From contig NZ_MKSQ01000027.1 of assembly GCF_001898115.1 (NCBI RefSeq), forward strand, positions 1-35,138: 35,138 nt of DNA. The letters run 5' to 3'. Of this stretch, positions 22,646 through 31,900 are shown in pieces. The notes below the pieces were generated by a model. It ran no database searches. It saw nothing but the letters and a program-made list of their open reading frames with translations, and had not been told where the DNA came from. The first letter of the stretch is position 1, and every line of letters begins with the position of its first letter. A program made the position numbers and the translations under genes. This DNA is from Allobosea sp. 67-29 (GTDB lineage: Bacteria > Pseudomonadota > Alphaproteobacteria > Rhizobiales > Beijerinckiaceae).

Positions 22646-23353
22646 GTGGATCTTAAGACGATGATCCCCGAGTTGATGACGGCTCTGCCGCTGACGCTCG
22701 TTATCACTTTCGTGGCGTTGGTGGCCGGCTTCTGCTTGGCCCTCATAACGACGACATTGCGTGTCGTCCGGATCCCGATCCTAAGTTCGCTTGCAGCGCT
22801 CTACGTCTCCTATGCACGCAGTGTTCCTGTGGTGCTGCAGCTGTTCGTGGCCTTCTACGGACTGCCGCTCCTTGTCGCCATTTTCGGGATGGCTGATTTC
22901 TTCACCCCCACCGTCGCGGCGATGCTGGGGTTGAGCTTCTATCATGGCGGCTACTTGTCCGAGGTGATGCGCCCGGCGTATCTCGCAGTCGACCGAGGCC
23001 AGCACGATGCCGCGGACAGCCTTGGGTACACCTTCAGACAGAAAATGATGGGTGTCGTCGGCCCCCAAGCGGTGCACATCGCACTGCCTGGTTACGGCAA
23101 CGCGCTCATCTACCTTACCCACAACGTCGCCCTCGTAATGTACATCGGCGCGGCAGACGTGATGGCCACCGCGCATCTCATCATGGAGCGCGCATACAAC
23201 CAGTATCAGTTCGAGACTTATCTGGTCCTCGCGGTCATCTACTCGATCATGTGCCTGATTATCTGGGTGATCGTGCGGTACTTCGAGCGCCGCTCGCCCA
23301 TGTACGTGCCAGCAGTCGGTCGCGCCAAGCGCGTGGCCATGCCTAGCCTCTGA
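22646..23353 (+). CDS. ABC transporter permease (amino-acid type)
   Basis: This inner-membrane subunit of about 235 residues has several helices and the EAA loop (AYLAVDRGQHDAADSLGYTFRQ) that contacts the ATPase. The GTG at 22646 is preferred because AAAGGGA lies 7 bases upstream; another GTG at 22640 is too close to it. A 64-base gap follows the binding-protein gene. It pairs with the second permease 17 bases downstream. Confidence 0.93.
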   Translation: MDLKTMIPELMTALPLTLVITFVALVAGFCLALITTTLRVVRIPILSSLAALYVSYARSVPVVLQLFVAFYGLPLLVAIFGMADFFTPTVAAMLGLSFYHGGYLSEVMRPAYLAVDRGQHDAADSLGYTFRQKMMGVVGPQAVHIALPGYGNALIYLTHNVALVMYIGAADVMATAHLIMERAYNQYQFETYLVLAVIYSIMCLIIWVIVRYFERRSPMYVPAVGRAKRVAMPSL

Positions 23354-23370
23354 GAGCAGGGACGACCGAC

Positions 23371-24063
23371 ATGTTTGAAGCGGACATTCTCCTCGAAGAC
23401 ATACGAGAAATCCTCAGCGCCGTGCCGTTCACGCTTTTCATGGCGCTGGTGACGTTCGTGTTCTCGACGATCATCGGCAGCCTGTTTGCCCTCGCCGAGT
23501 ACCGGAATATCCCGATCCTTCGCGAGCTCATTTTTGTATACAAGGTCGCCTTCAAGGGCATCCCGCTCGTGATCGTCATCTTCCTTGGTTATTACGGCCT
23601 TCCGCCAACGATCCAATTCCTGGCATCGCTGATCGGGATCAATTTCAACGGGCACCACACTCCAAATTGGGTCCTGCTCGTCATCGGAGTGACTGCTTGC
23701 ATCGCTGCCTTCCAGGCAGAGGTGATTAAGGGCGCGCTCAACTCCTTTGATAATGGCCAAGCCGACGCGGCTCGTTCGCTTGGTTACACGAATGGCCAGC
23801 TATTTCGCCGGGTGATGTTCCCGCAAGTGGTGATCGCAGCCATTCCGGACCTAACCAATTCCATTATGGTCATCATGAAGGCGCTGTCGCTGGGCTTCGC
23901 TATCGAGGTGGTCGACATTTTTGCCCAGTCGCAGCTCACAGCCGCGCTGAACTTCTACTACCTCGAGGCGTTCGTGATCGCCGTCGTAATCTACATGATC
24001 ATCGCGTTCCTGGTCACGACCGCGGCGGACCGACTGGAGCGGTCGCTTCGGGTGTGGACCTAG
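23371..24063 (+). CDS. ABC transporter permease (amino-acid type), second subunit
   Basis: The 230-residue permease has the EAA loop ALNSFDNGQADAARSLGYTN followed by RRVMFPQVVIAAIPDL, typical of the HisM/GlnP family. It is the last gene of the monooxygenase/ABC operon. A longer periplasmic loop (SLIGINFNGHHTPNWV) separates two helices. With the ATPase, binding protein and first permease it forms a complete importer. Confidence 0.94.
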   Translation: MFEADILLEDIREILSAVPFTLFMALVTFVFSTIIGSLFALAEYRNIPILRELIFVYKVAFKGIPLVIVIFLGYYGLPPTIQFLASLIGINFNGHHTPNWVLLVIGVTACIAAFQAEVIKGALNSFDNGQADAARSLGYTNGQLFRRVMFPQVVIAAIPDLTNSIMVIMKALSLGFAIEVVDIFAQSQLTAALNFYYLEAFVIAVVIYMIIAFLVTTAADRLERSLRVWT

Positions 24064-24314
24064 CGCCTGTATTACGGGCCTTTACTTGGCCAGGAATCCT
24101 CGTCGGTTATCGGCGGCATCCCGCGATACGGAAGCCGCAGCCCGAGCCCTTTGTTGGGCGCCCTTGTTATCTCCTCACTCTTTGCATCGCTGCGCTCTTG
24201 CGAAGGCGGCGACGGGCCTTGGGTCCGGCAAAGCGACCGCCGGAAAACAATCGCATTGACGGAACCGGCGTAAAGACTTCGCGTTAAGACCCTGCGGCAT
24301 TGCAGGCGGTGGCC
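24064..24314. other. Intergenic stretch
   Basis: About 250 bases between the ABC operon and the Nramp-related pair. I see no convincing gene or terminator; the open frames here look like chance. TTGACG occurs at about 24257 but no matching -10 was found at normal spacing. Confidence 0.4.
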
Positions 24315-24488
24315 ATGATGGCATCAGGAGCGATCAAATCGGGCTTGATCCTCGCAGCAATCGCCCTAGGTGCGACCAAAGCGTCGCTGCTAATTCAGCA
24401 TCTTTTCCCTTCGCAGCCGATGTTGATTCTCCTCGGGCCGGTCCTGGCAGCCGCCGCTGTGGCGACGATCTTTTACAGGCAGCACTGA
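24315..24488 (+). CDS. Small two-helix membrane protein, 57 aa
   Basis: The frame from ATG 24315 begins MMASGAIKSGLILAAIALG and has two hydrophobic segments (about 8-24 and 36-53) separated by the polar LIQHLFPSQP. Upstream in-frame TTG/GTG codons could extend it by up to five residues. Its stop is one base before the TTG start of the Nramp-like gene, so the two are translationally coupled. I do not recognise the family; a small partner of the transporter is plausible. Confidence 0.55.
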   Translation: MMASGAIKSGLILAAIALGATKASLLIQHLFPSQPMLILLGPVLAAAAVATIFYRQH

Positions 24489-24489
24489 C

Positions 24490-25785
24490 TTGGCGACTGC
24501 AGAGCAGAATAGCAGCCCCGTCGTGGAACCATCGAAGCCTCGCCTTCTAAAGGTCCTTGGGCCCGGATTAATCACCGGTGCGTCTGACGACGACCCGAGC
24601 GGGATTGCAACCTACTCGCAAGCGGGCGCGCAATTCGGGTTTTCGATCACCTGGACGTTGTTGCTGACACTGCCTTTGATGGCCGTCATTCAGGAGATCG
24701 CGGGCCGGATTGGCCGCGCCAGCGGGCTGGGACTTGCTGGCGTTATAAGCAAAAATTTCCCTGCCTGGGTTATGCAAACGATCGTCTTTCTCTTGTTTTT
24801 CGCAAACATAATCAATATCGGGGCAGATTTGGGTGCGATGGGCGATGCTGTTAAATTGATAATCGGCGGGCCAAGTACGATTTACGTAGTTATATTCGGA
24901 TTTAGTTGCGTGTTAATGCAAGTGTTTATGAAATATAAGCGATACGTCTCTGTCTTGAAGTGGCTGACAATTTCGCTGTTTGCCTATTTTGGAACTGTGC
25001 CGGCCGTCAATGTGCCGTGGTCGGAAGCGCTGCGCGGCCTCGTCATCCCAACTTTCAACCCAGATCCTCAATTCTGGACCGTCGTCGTGGCGATTTTGGG
25101 CACTACCATCAGCCCCTATCTGTTCTTCTGGCAGGCAGCGCAGGAAGTCGAGGATCTGGGTGAGAAGCCGACGAGAACAGCCCTGATCGACGCGCCGAAG
25201 CAGGCACCCAAGGCACTTGCGAGGATTCGAACTGACACCGTGGTTGGAATGGCATTCTCCAACCTTGTGGCACTGGCGATTGTAATTACGGCGGCTGCAA
25301 CGCTCAACGCCAATGGCGTAACTGACGTCCAAAGCTCGGCCCAAGCCGCTGAGGCCCTAAAGCCCGTCGCCGGTCAGTTTGCATTTTCCATCTTCGCTCT
25401 CGGGATCATTGGAACCGGCCTTCTCGCTGTCCCGGTGTTAGGAGGATCGGCGGCGTATGCGCTCGGCGAGGTCATGAAATGGCCCGTTGGGCTAGCTCGA
25501 CCCCCGAAAGAGGCTAAGGCGTTCTATGCAACCTTGAGCATCGCGACCCTCGCGGGAGTCGCGCTCGACTTTACGCCGATCGATCCGATCAAAGCGCTCT
25601 TCTGGAGCGCGGTGGTAAATGGCGTAGTTGCGGTGCCGGTGATGGCGATCATGATGATCATCGCTGTTCGCGACGATGTCATGGGCAAGGGTTCGATCCC
25701 GACTTGGATGACGGTGGTTGGCTGGACCGCTACCGGAATCATGGCTCTCGCCGCGCTCGCGATGGGCGCGCTGTCGCTGATGTAG
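24490..25785 (+). CDS. Nramp-superfamily divalent cation transporter, atypical
   Basis: The 431-residue protein has about 11 helices and the Nramp fold (COG1914 type), but both metal-site signatures differ from mntH at 9518. TM1 reads DDDPSGIAT (Asp35) rather than DPGN. TM6 reads ISPYLFFWQAAQE near residue 205 rather than MPHN, so the selectivity Met and the His are absent. Related lineages include Mg or Al transporters, so the substrate may not be Mn/Fe. The TTG start follows the stop of the small membrane protein by one base. Some stretches (24750-24960) are more A/T-rich than the neighbours, hinting at a different origin. Confidence 0.87.
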   Translation: MATAEQNSSPVVEPSKPRLLKVLGPGLITGASDDDPSGIATYSQAGAQFGFSITWTLLLTLPLMAVIQEIAGRIGRASGLGLAGVISKNFPAWVMQTIVFLLFFANIINIGADLGAMGDAVKLIIGGPSTIYVVIFGFSCVLMQVFMKYKRYVSVLKWLTISLFAYFGTVPAVNVPWSEALRGLVIPTFNPDPQFWTVVVAILGTTISPYLFFWQAAQEVEDLGEKPTRTALIDAPKQAPKALARIRTDTVVGMAFSNLVALAIVITAAATLNANGVTDVQSSAQAAEALKPVAGQFAFSIFALGIIGTGLLAVPVLGGSAAYALGEVMKWPVGLARPPKEAKAFYATLSIATLAGVALDFTPIDPIKALFWSAVVNGVVAVPVMAIMMIIAVRDDVMGKGSIPTWMTVVGWTATGIMALAALAMGALSLM

Positions 25786-26211
25786 TCTATCGCTCTACTT
25801 GAGCTGGGTGTCTCCCGGCGGAAGCACGGTGGGGAGATAGGCCTTCTGGCCCAGCGCTTGGCGTGCCGAGAGCTACGCGGCGCTACGATGGGCGACAGAG
25901 GGAAAGGGGCGGGCTCGTTTTACCTATGCTGATGCTGTCCCGAAGTAGTCGAAGGATGAACTCAAGGCGATGCCTGATCACGTCCACCCATAGAATGTCC
26001 TCGCTAACAGGCGACGCTATCGGCATTGCGCCGCTGGCTCCACGCCCCGGTCGCTTTTGCCCCTAGACACGCGGGGCGTATGCAGACGGCCTAACACTTC
26101 GGCTGCTGTCTCACATCGGTCCATTCGCTATTTTCTGTCGGGAAGGATCAAAAATCTTGCTGGGCGGTTCATGTGAGTACCGCGGGATGCGGTTCACTTG
26201 GAGTTGAAACG
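25786..26211. other. Intergenic stretch before the His-rich gene
   Basis: This 426-base region has no well-supported gene. A minus-strand frame (26026 to 25883) would encode 47 residues beginning MPIASPVSEDILWVDVIRHR, with GGAG 11 bases upstream, but nothing else supports it. TCTCCC and GGGAGA near 25810-25836 could pair. An imperfect hairpin (GTGA...ACCGC/GCGGT...TCAC) lies just before the His-rich gene at about 26172-26196. Confidence 0.35.
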
Positions 26212-26403
26212 ATGCCTCAAGAGAAGCCTGGTCAGCATCACGACCATCCCGGCCACAAGCCCGGTGACCTCGATCAGCATGGCCATCGAGATAAGGCTGG
26301 ACAAAAGGAAGTCCCGGGGAAGCATCATGATCACCCCGGCCACAAGCCTGGCGATCTCGACCAGCACGGTAATCGCGATAAAGGCGCGACAGACAAGACT
26401 TAA
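26212..26403 (+). CDS. His-rich tandem-repeat peptide, 63 aa
   Basis: The peptide contains two copies of a 20-residue unit, HHDHPGHKPGDLDQHGHRDK and the same with Asn for the third-last His, separated by AGQKEVPGK. There is no signal peptide or membrane segment, so it is probably cytoplasmic. The His content (about one in five residues) points to binding Ni, Zn or Cu. The ATG has GGAG 8 bases upstream, and a strong hairpin follows the stop by 14 bases, so this looks like a complete small transcription unit. I know no named family for it. Confidence 0.65.
   Translation: MPQEKPGQHHDHPGHKPGDLDQHGHRDKAGQKEVPGKHHDHPGHKPGDLDQHGNRDKGATDKT
26236..26382 (+). repeat. Two 60-bp coding repeats, 87-bp period
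   Basis: Units at 26236-26295 and 26323-26382 encode nearly identical peptides but differ at many third positions (for example CATCACGACCAT against CATCATGATCAC). That indicates an old duplication kept at protein level, which supports selection on the encoded sequence. Confidence 0.75.
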
Positions 26404-26417
26404 GAAATCATTCGAGG

Positions 26418-26445
26418 CGGAGGGCAAAACAAATTTTGCCCTCCG
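26418..26445 (+). terminator. Strong stem-loop after the His-rich gene
   Basis: CGGAGGGCAAAA and TTTTGCCCTCCG form a perfect 12-bp stem with loop CAAA, 15 bases after the stop. The T-run is inside the stem rather than after it, so it may work in both directions. The next 212 bases up to 26657 hold no convincing plus-strand gene; a minus-strand frame there (RLFDTEQAKSQLRDL...) has no good start. Confidence 0.7.
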
Positions 26446-26657
26446 TAGACCCCTGTCTGCTTTAGACGCACCGCACCCTCTGTGAGCCATCGCAGATCCA
26501 TCAGTGCGGTCTCCAAATATCTCCCTGATAGGACGTCCCGCACCGTATGCTGACGAGCCAAGGTGAGATCACGAAGCTGCGATTTTGCTTGCTCGGTGTC
26601 AAACAGACGCAGTTTTCGCCCTTTTGCGCCATATGACGGTATGTCAGAACAGGTGCC

Positions 26658-27008
26658 ATGAAGTTTCGACTTCTCACGAATGTGTTGGTCCTTGGGCTGT
26701 TCGTCACGGCCACGATGTTGGCTGCGCTGGTGGCGCCGGCAAAGGCTGGTTACGCCCGCGTGGACAGCGAGACGATGGCGGCAATGTCGCCTGAGATGCC
26801 GTGCTGCCCCAATCCGAAAGACAAGCAACCGGATTGCGCGACGAACTGCCCAGCCGTCAGCTTCTGCCTGGCCAAGAGCTTCGCGAGCGAACCCACGGCG
26901 TCTGACCTGGTTGTTCAACCTGTTGTCGTAATGCTCGGGCTTGCGGGCAATGAGGCCGCACGCCTCTCACAACCGAGCGAGCCACCCGCCCGACCTCCAC
27001 GAACCTGA
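26658..27008 (+). CDS. Cys-rich exported protein at head of cus region, 116 aa
   Basis: A signal peptide (residues 1-30, cleavage near AKA-G) is followed by a Cys cluster: Cys49, Cys50, Cys60, Cys64 and Cys70 (MPCCPNPKD...DCATNCPAVSFC). The tail is proline-rich (PSEPPARPPRT). Proteins with this plan (signal, CC-CxxxC cluster, PPRT/PPRA end) commonly precede copper-efflux genes in Rhizobiales and are annotated as hypothetical or DUF2946-like. Periplasmic Cu(I) binding is inferred. A small hairpin (27016-27033) separates it from the FixH-like gene. Confidence 0.65.
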   Translation: MKFRLLTNVLVLGLFVTATMLAALVAPAKAGYARVDSETMAAMSPEMPCCPNPKDKQPDCATNCPAVSFCLAKSFASEPTASDLVVQPVVVMLGLAGNEAARLSQPSEPPARPPRT

Positions 27009-27015
27009 GACATAG

Positions 27016-27033
27016 CCGGCGCTCATGCGCCGG
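27016..27033 (+). terminator. Small hairpin between exported protein and cus genes
   Basis: CCGGCGC, loop TCAT, GCGCCGG: a perfect 7-bp stem eight bases after the stop at 27008. No T-run follows, so it may only attenuate or protect the transcript. Confidence 0.35.
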
Positions 27034-27137
27034 TCGCGACCGCACGGTAAATCCGAGCGGCCGGTGCGCCGTGGCTAACGCCACGTTTGGAACTGCACGC
27101 GCAGGCGCAGCAGTCTTACCGTCTCAGGATCTCGACA

Positions 27138-27536
27138 ATGATTTTCACCCGCACTTCGCGCGCGCTTATCGCCGCGTTTCCGCTCGCCGCCGTTGCGCTT
27201 CCAGCTCTGGCGGAGGTCAAGGATTACGAATTCCGCCTCACTCAGAGTGAATTCAAGCAGGGCGATGGCATCGTCATCACCGTCAAGCTGATCGACAAGC
27301 GATCCGGAAAACCGGTGCCGGATGCTGTCATTTTTGCCAAGCGCATCGACATGGAGCCGGAAGGTATGGCCACAATGGCCTCTCCGATCGAAGCGCTACC
27401 TGCTCCGGAAGCAGGGGCCTACAGCTTCAAGACCAATTTGGTCATGGAAGGCGGTTGGCGGTTGTCGCTTGGCGCCAAGGTCCAGGGCGAAACCGGCACG
27501 CTCGAAAACAAGCTGATCCTCAAGGCCGTGCCATGA
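27138..27536 (+). CDS. FixH/YtkA-like exported protein
   Basis: The 132-residue protein has a signal peptide (1-25, cleavage after LPALA) and a single beta-sandwich domain of the FixH/YtkA type (VKDYEFRLTQSEFKQGDGIVITVKL, written here in parts: residues 27-51; later MEGGWRLSLGAKVQGE). Such domains occur next to copper efflux and oxidase genes and are thought to help metal handling in the periplasm. The start is ATG 27138, with AGGA 8 bases upstream. Its stop overlaps the start of the cusB-like gene (ATGA). Confidence 0.8.
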   Translation: MIFTRTSRALIAAFPLAAVALPALAEVKDYEFRLTQSEFKQGDGIVITVKLIDKRSGKPVPDAVIFAKRIDMEPEGMATMASPIEALPAPEAGAYSFKTNLVMEGGWRLSLGAKVQGETGTLENKLILKAVP

Positions 27537-28948
27537 AACGCCTCGCCCTCACGGGCCTCGCTCTCGCCGCCGTTCTGGCGGCGGGAGGTGCGGGCTATTG
27601 GGTCGGGCAACGCGGCCTTGCGGTCGGCTGGCGCGGGTGGCTCAGCATCGAAGGTTCGCTCGCGGCAAACGAGCCCGTCGGAACCGGTCCGGTCATCTAC
27701 TATCAGGACCCCGACCGGAAGCCCGTCTATTCGGCGCAGCCGCGCCGGACCGAGGACGGCAGGCTCTTCACGGCCGTCCTCGCCAGCCAGGACGTCAGCT
27801 TCGAGGTGAAGCCTCCGAGCGAGGAGCGGACGGCGCAGGCCGACCCGAAGCGTGTCCTTTACTACCGCAATCCCATGGGGCTCCCGGATACCTCGCCGGT
27901 GCCGAAGAAAGACTCGATGGGGATGGATTATCTCCCCGTCTACCAGGGCGAGGGAAATGAGGACGGCGTCATCAAGCTTTCGCCCGGGCGTATCCAGCGC
28001 AGCGGCGTCCGTTCCGAACCCGTCCGCCGTCAGAGCATTGCCCAAACCATTCATGTGCCCGGCGTGGTCCAGCTCGACGAGCGGCGTATCTCCGTCGTGA
28101 CGATACGCGCCGATGCCTTCGTCCAGGAGGTCGCGGCGGTCACGACCGGCGACCACGTCACGAAGGGAACCCGGCTGGCGCGGATTTACTCGCCCGAGAT
28201 CAGCACGGCCGGCGCGCAGTTCATCACCGAACTCAATGCCGCGGCGCGCGGCGTACCCGAAGGCGGCGCAAGACAGCGGCTCGAAAACCTCGGCGTCCCT
28301 TCGGAGGTCATCGCCGAGATCGAGCGCAGCCGGAAGGTGCCGCTCACGATCAACTGGTCGGCACCGCGTGACGGGATCGTGCTCGAACGTTCGGTCAGCG
28401 ATGGCATGAGGATGGCCGCCGGCGGCAGCCTGTTTCGACTCGCCGACATCTCGACGATCTGGGTTCTGGCCGATGTTCCGGAACGCCAACTGGCTGCCGT
28501 CAGCATCGGCGCACCGGCCACAGTGCGGCTGCGCGGTCGCCCGGGAAGTTCCTTCGAGGGGCGCGTCAGCGTGATCTACCCGGAGATCGCCGAGGCAACG
28601 CGCACCGCTAAGGTCCGCATCGAGATCGGCAACCGTGACGGCATGCTGCTGCCGAACATGTATGCCGATGTCGATATCGGCTCCGGTGATGCAGCTCCGG
28701 AACTCGCCGTTCCCGATAGTGCCGTGATCGATAGCGGCACGCGCCGCATCGTCATCCTCGATCTGGGCGAGGGCCGCTTCGCACCGCGCGAGGTCAAGCT
28801 CGGCCGCCGCGGCGACGGCATGGTCGCGATCACCGAAGGCGTCTCGGAGGGTGACCGCATCGTCGTCTCGGCCAACTTCCTGATCGATGCCGAGAGCAAC
28901 CTTAAGGCCGCCCTGAGTGGCTTCGCCCAGCCGGAGGCCAAGCCATGA
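27533..28948 (+). CDS. cusB: CusB-type RND periplasmic adaptor protein
   Basis: The 471-residue membrane-fusion protein links the CusA pump to an outer-membrane channel and hands Cu(I)/Ag(I) to it. After the N-terminal anchor (about 5-25) there are two related metal-binding-like segments. The first (about 56-82, YYQDPDRKPVY...) is degenerate. The second (110-137) keeps the YRNPM...SMGMDYLPVY pattern of the heavy-metal-binding domain with its Met residues. Then come the barrel-sandwich and beta-barrel domains (about 150-400). It overlaps both neighbours by 4 bases. No CusC-like outer-membrane gene is in the window. Confidence 0.92.
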   Translation: MKRLALTGLALAAVLAAGGAGYWVGQRGLAVGWRGWLSIEGSLAANEPVGTGPVIYYQDPDRKPVYSAQPRRTEDGRLFTAVLASQDVSFEVKPPSEERTAQADPKRVLYYRNPMGLPDTSPVPKKDSMGMDYLPVYQGEGNEDGVIKLSPGRIQRSGVRSEPVRRQSIAQTIHVPGVVQLDERRISVVTIRADAFVQEVAAVTTGDHVTKGTRLARIYSPEISTAGAQFITELNAAARGVPEGGARQRLENLGVPSEVIAEIERSRKVPLTINWSAPRDGIVLERSVSDGMRMAAGGSLFRLADISTIWVLADVPERQLAAVSIGAPATVRLRGRPGSSFEGRVSVIYPEIAEATRTAKVRIEIGNRDGMLLPNMYADVDIGSGDAAPELAVPDSAVIDSGTRRIVILDLGEGRFAPREVKLGRRGDGMVAITEGVSEGDRIVVSANFLIDAESNLKAALSGFAQPEAKP

Positions 28949-31900
28949 TCGCCCGCCTGATCGCCTGGTCGGCGCGCAATCTGATCCTCGTCTTCGTCGC
29001 AGCGGCATTTGCCGTGGCAGCCGGTGTCTATGCGCTGAAGACCTTGCCGCTCGATGCCATCCCCGACCTCTCCGACGTCCAGGTCATCGTCTACACCGAA
29101 TATCCCGGCCAGGCGCCGCAGGTCATCGAGGACCAGGTCACCTATCCGCTGACGACCTCGATGCTCACCGTGCCGAAGGCACGTGTCGTGCGCGGCTTCT
29201 CCTTCTTCGGCGTTTCCTTCGTCTACGTCATCTTCGAGGACGGCACCGATCCCTATTGGGCGCGCTCGCGCGTGCTCGAATATCTCAACGCGGCCGCGCG
29301 CCGTCTGCCTTCGGGCGTCTCGCCAACGCTCGGGCCGGACGCGACTGGGGTCGGCTGGGTCTATCAGTACGCGGTCATGGCCAAGAACATGTCGCTGGCC
29401 GAGCTGCGCTCCTTGCAGGATTGGGTGGTGCGCTTCGCCGCCTCGCGTGCGGAGGGCGTGGCCGAGGTCGCCAGCGTCGGCGGCTTCGTCAAGCAATACG
29501 CGATCGTGGTCGACCCCGTGCGTTTGCGTGCGCAGGGTGTCTCGCTCGCGACGCTGCGCGAGGCGGTCCGCAGCAGCAACATGGATGTCGGCGGACGCAC
29601 GGTCGAGCTCAGCGAGTTCGAGTTCATGGTGCGCGGCCGCGGCTATCTGAAGTCGATCGCCGATATCGAGAACATCGTCCTGAAAAGCGATAGGGGTGTG
29701 CCGCTGCGCCTCTCCGACGTGGCCCGTGTCGAACTCGGCCCCGACGAGCGGCGCGGCATCACCGAACTCAATGGCGAGGGGGAGGTCGCAAGCGGCATCG
29801 TGCTCCAGCGCTTCGGCGCCAACGCGCTCTCCGTAATCGAGCATGCCAAGGCGCGACTTGCCGAGGTCGCGGCGAGCCTGCCGGGCGGGGCAGAGATCGT
29901 GCCGGTCTACGACCGCTCCGGGCTGATCGAGCGGGCGATCGAGACGCTGAAGGGCACGCTGATCGAGGAGAGCATCATCGTCGCCCTGGTCTGCATCGTC
30001 TTCCTGCTGCATCTGCGCAGCGCCCTGGTCGCGATCATTATGCTGCCCGTCGGCATCCTGATGGCGTTCGCGGCGATGAAGGTGCTCGGCCTCGGCTCCA
30101 ACATCATGAGCCTCGGCGGCATCGCCATCGCCGTCGGCGCCATGATCGACGCCGCCATCGTCATGATCGAGAACGCCCATAAGCACCTCGAACGAGCCGC
30201 GCCGGACAAGCCACGCATCGACATCCTGATCGAGGCGGCCAGCGAGGTCGGCCCGGCGCTGTTCTTCAGCCTGCTCGTCATCACGGTCTCGTTCTTGCCG
30301 ATCTTCACCTTGGAAGCGGAGGAGGGCCGTCTGTTCGGGCCGCTCGCCTTCACCAAGACCTTCGCCATGGCAGCGGCCGCCCTCCTGTCGGTGACCCTCG
30401 TTCCGGCGCTGATGGTCGTCTTCGTGAAGGGGAGGATCATCCCGGAGAGCCGGAACCCGATCAATCGCGGTTTGATAGCGCTCTACCGTCCTATGATCCG
30501 CGGCGTTCTCGGCGCCAAGACCCTGACCATCGCGCTGGCATTAGCGGTGCTCGCACTCAGCTTCTGGCCGGCGCGGCAGCTCGGCTCGGAGTTCATGCCG
30601 TCCCTCGACGAGGGCACGCTGATGTACATGCCCACCACCTTGCCCGGGATCTCGGTGACCAAGGCGGCCGAGCTGCTGCAAACTCAGAACCGGATCATCC
30701 GCTCGTTCCCGGAAGTGGCCTCGGTCTACGGCAAGGCCGGACGCGCCCAGACAGCAACCGATCCGGCGCCAACCGAGATGTTCGAAACCATCATCAACCT
30801 GAAGCCCAAGGCGGAATGGCGCGAGGGCGTCACGCTCGACAGTCTCAAGGCGGAGATGGACAAGGCGCTCCAGTTCCCCGGCGTCTCCAACGCCTGGACG
30901 CAGCCGATCCGGGCCCGCATCGACATGCTGGCAACCGGTATCCGCACGCCGATCGGGGTCAAGGTGTTCGGCACCGATCTCGCGCAGATGGAGGCAGTCT
31001 CGCGCCAGATCGAGACGGTGCTGAAGACCGTGCCGGGGACGAGCAGCGCCTATGCTGAACGCGTGATCGGCGGCTACTTCCTCGACATCGTGCCGGACCG
31101 GATCGCACTCGGCCGCTACGGGCTTTCCGTTGGCGACGTCCAGAATGCGGTCGTGATGGCGATGGGCGGCGAGACCGTGACGACGACGGTCGAGGGCCGC
31201 GAGCGCTACGGCGTCAGCATCCGCTATCCCCGCGATCTGCGCTCCGATCCACAGGCGATTGCCCGCGAGGTCCAGGTCTCGACGCCGTCCGGCGCCAGCG
31301 TGCCGCTTGGCGAGGTCGCAAGCGTCGAGCGCAAGCGTGGCGCGACCTCAATACGGACCGAAAATGGCGAACTCGCGGTCTACATCTTCGTGGACACGGT
31401 CGGGCGCGACCTCGGCGGTTATGTCCGCGATGCTCAGAATGCGATCGCCCAGAGCATCAAGCTGCCCGCGGGCTACCGCATCGCCTGGAGCGGTCAGTTC
31501 GAATATCTCGAACGGGCCGAGGCACGCCTGAAGCTGGTCGTGCCGGTGACGCTCGCGATCATCTTCATGCTGCTCTACCTGAATTTCCGCAGGCTGACCG
31601 AGACCTTCATCGTCATGCTGTCGCTGCCCTTCGCGCTGGTCGGAGGCATCTGGCTGCTCTGGTGGCTCGGCTTCAACATGTCGGTCGCCGTTGCCGTCGG
31701 CTTCATCGCTCTCGCCGGTGTCGCCGCCGAGACCGGCGTGATCATGCTGATCTATCTCGATCACGCGCTCAGTGAGGTGCGTGCGCGCTGCGAAGCGCAG
31801 GGGCGGGCGTTCTCGCGCGCGGACCTGCACGAGGCGATCATGCTGGGCGCCGTCGAGCGCGTTCGGCCGAAGATCATGACCGTGGTCGCGATCATGGCGG

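Noticed and set aside
26400..26918. Minus-strand frame with a protein-like end (LSGRYLETALMDLRWLTEG)
   Set aside because: It overlaps the Cys-rich exported protein, has no convincing start and ends in the hairpin; it could be a gene remnant, but support is too thin.
27419..30186. Long minus-strand frames opposite cusB and cusA
   Set aside because: They arise from the high GC3 of the cus genes on the other strand and contain no domain pattern.
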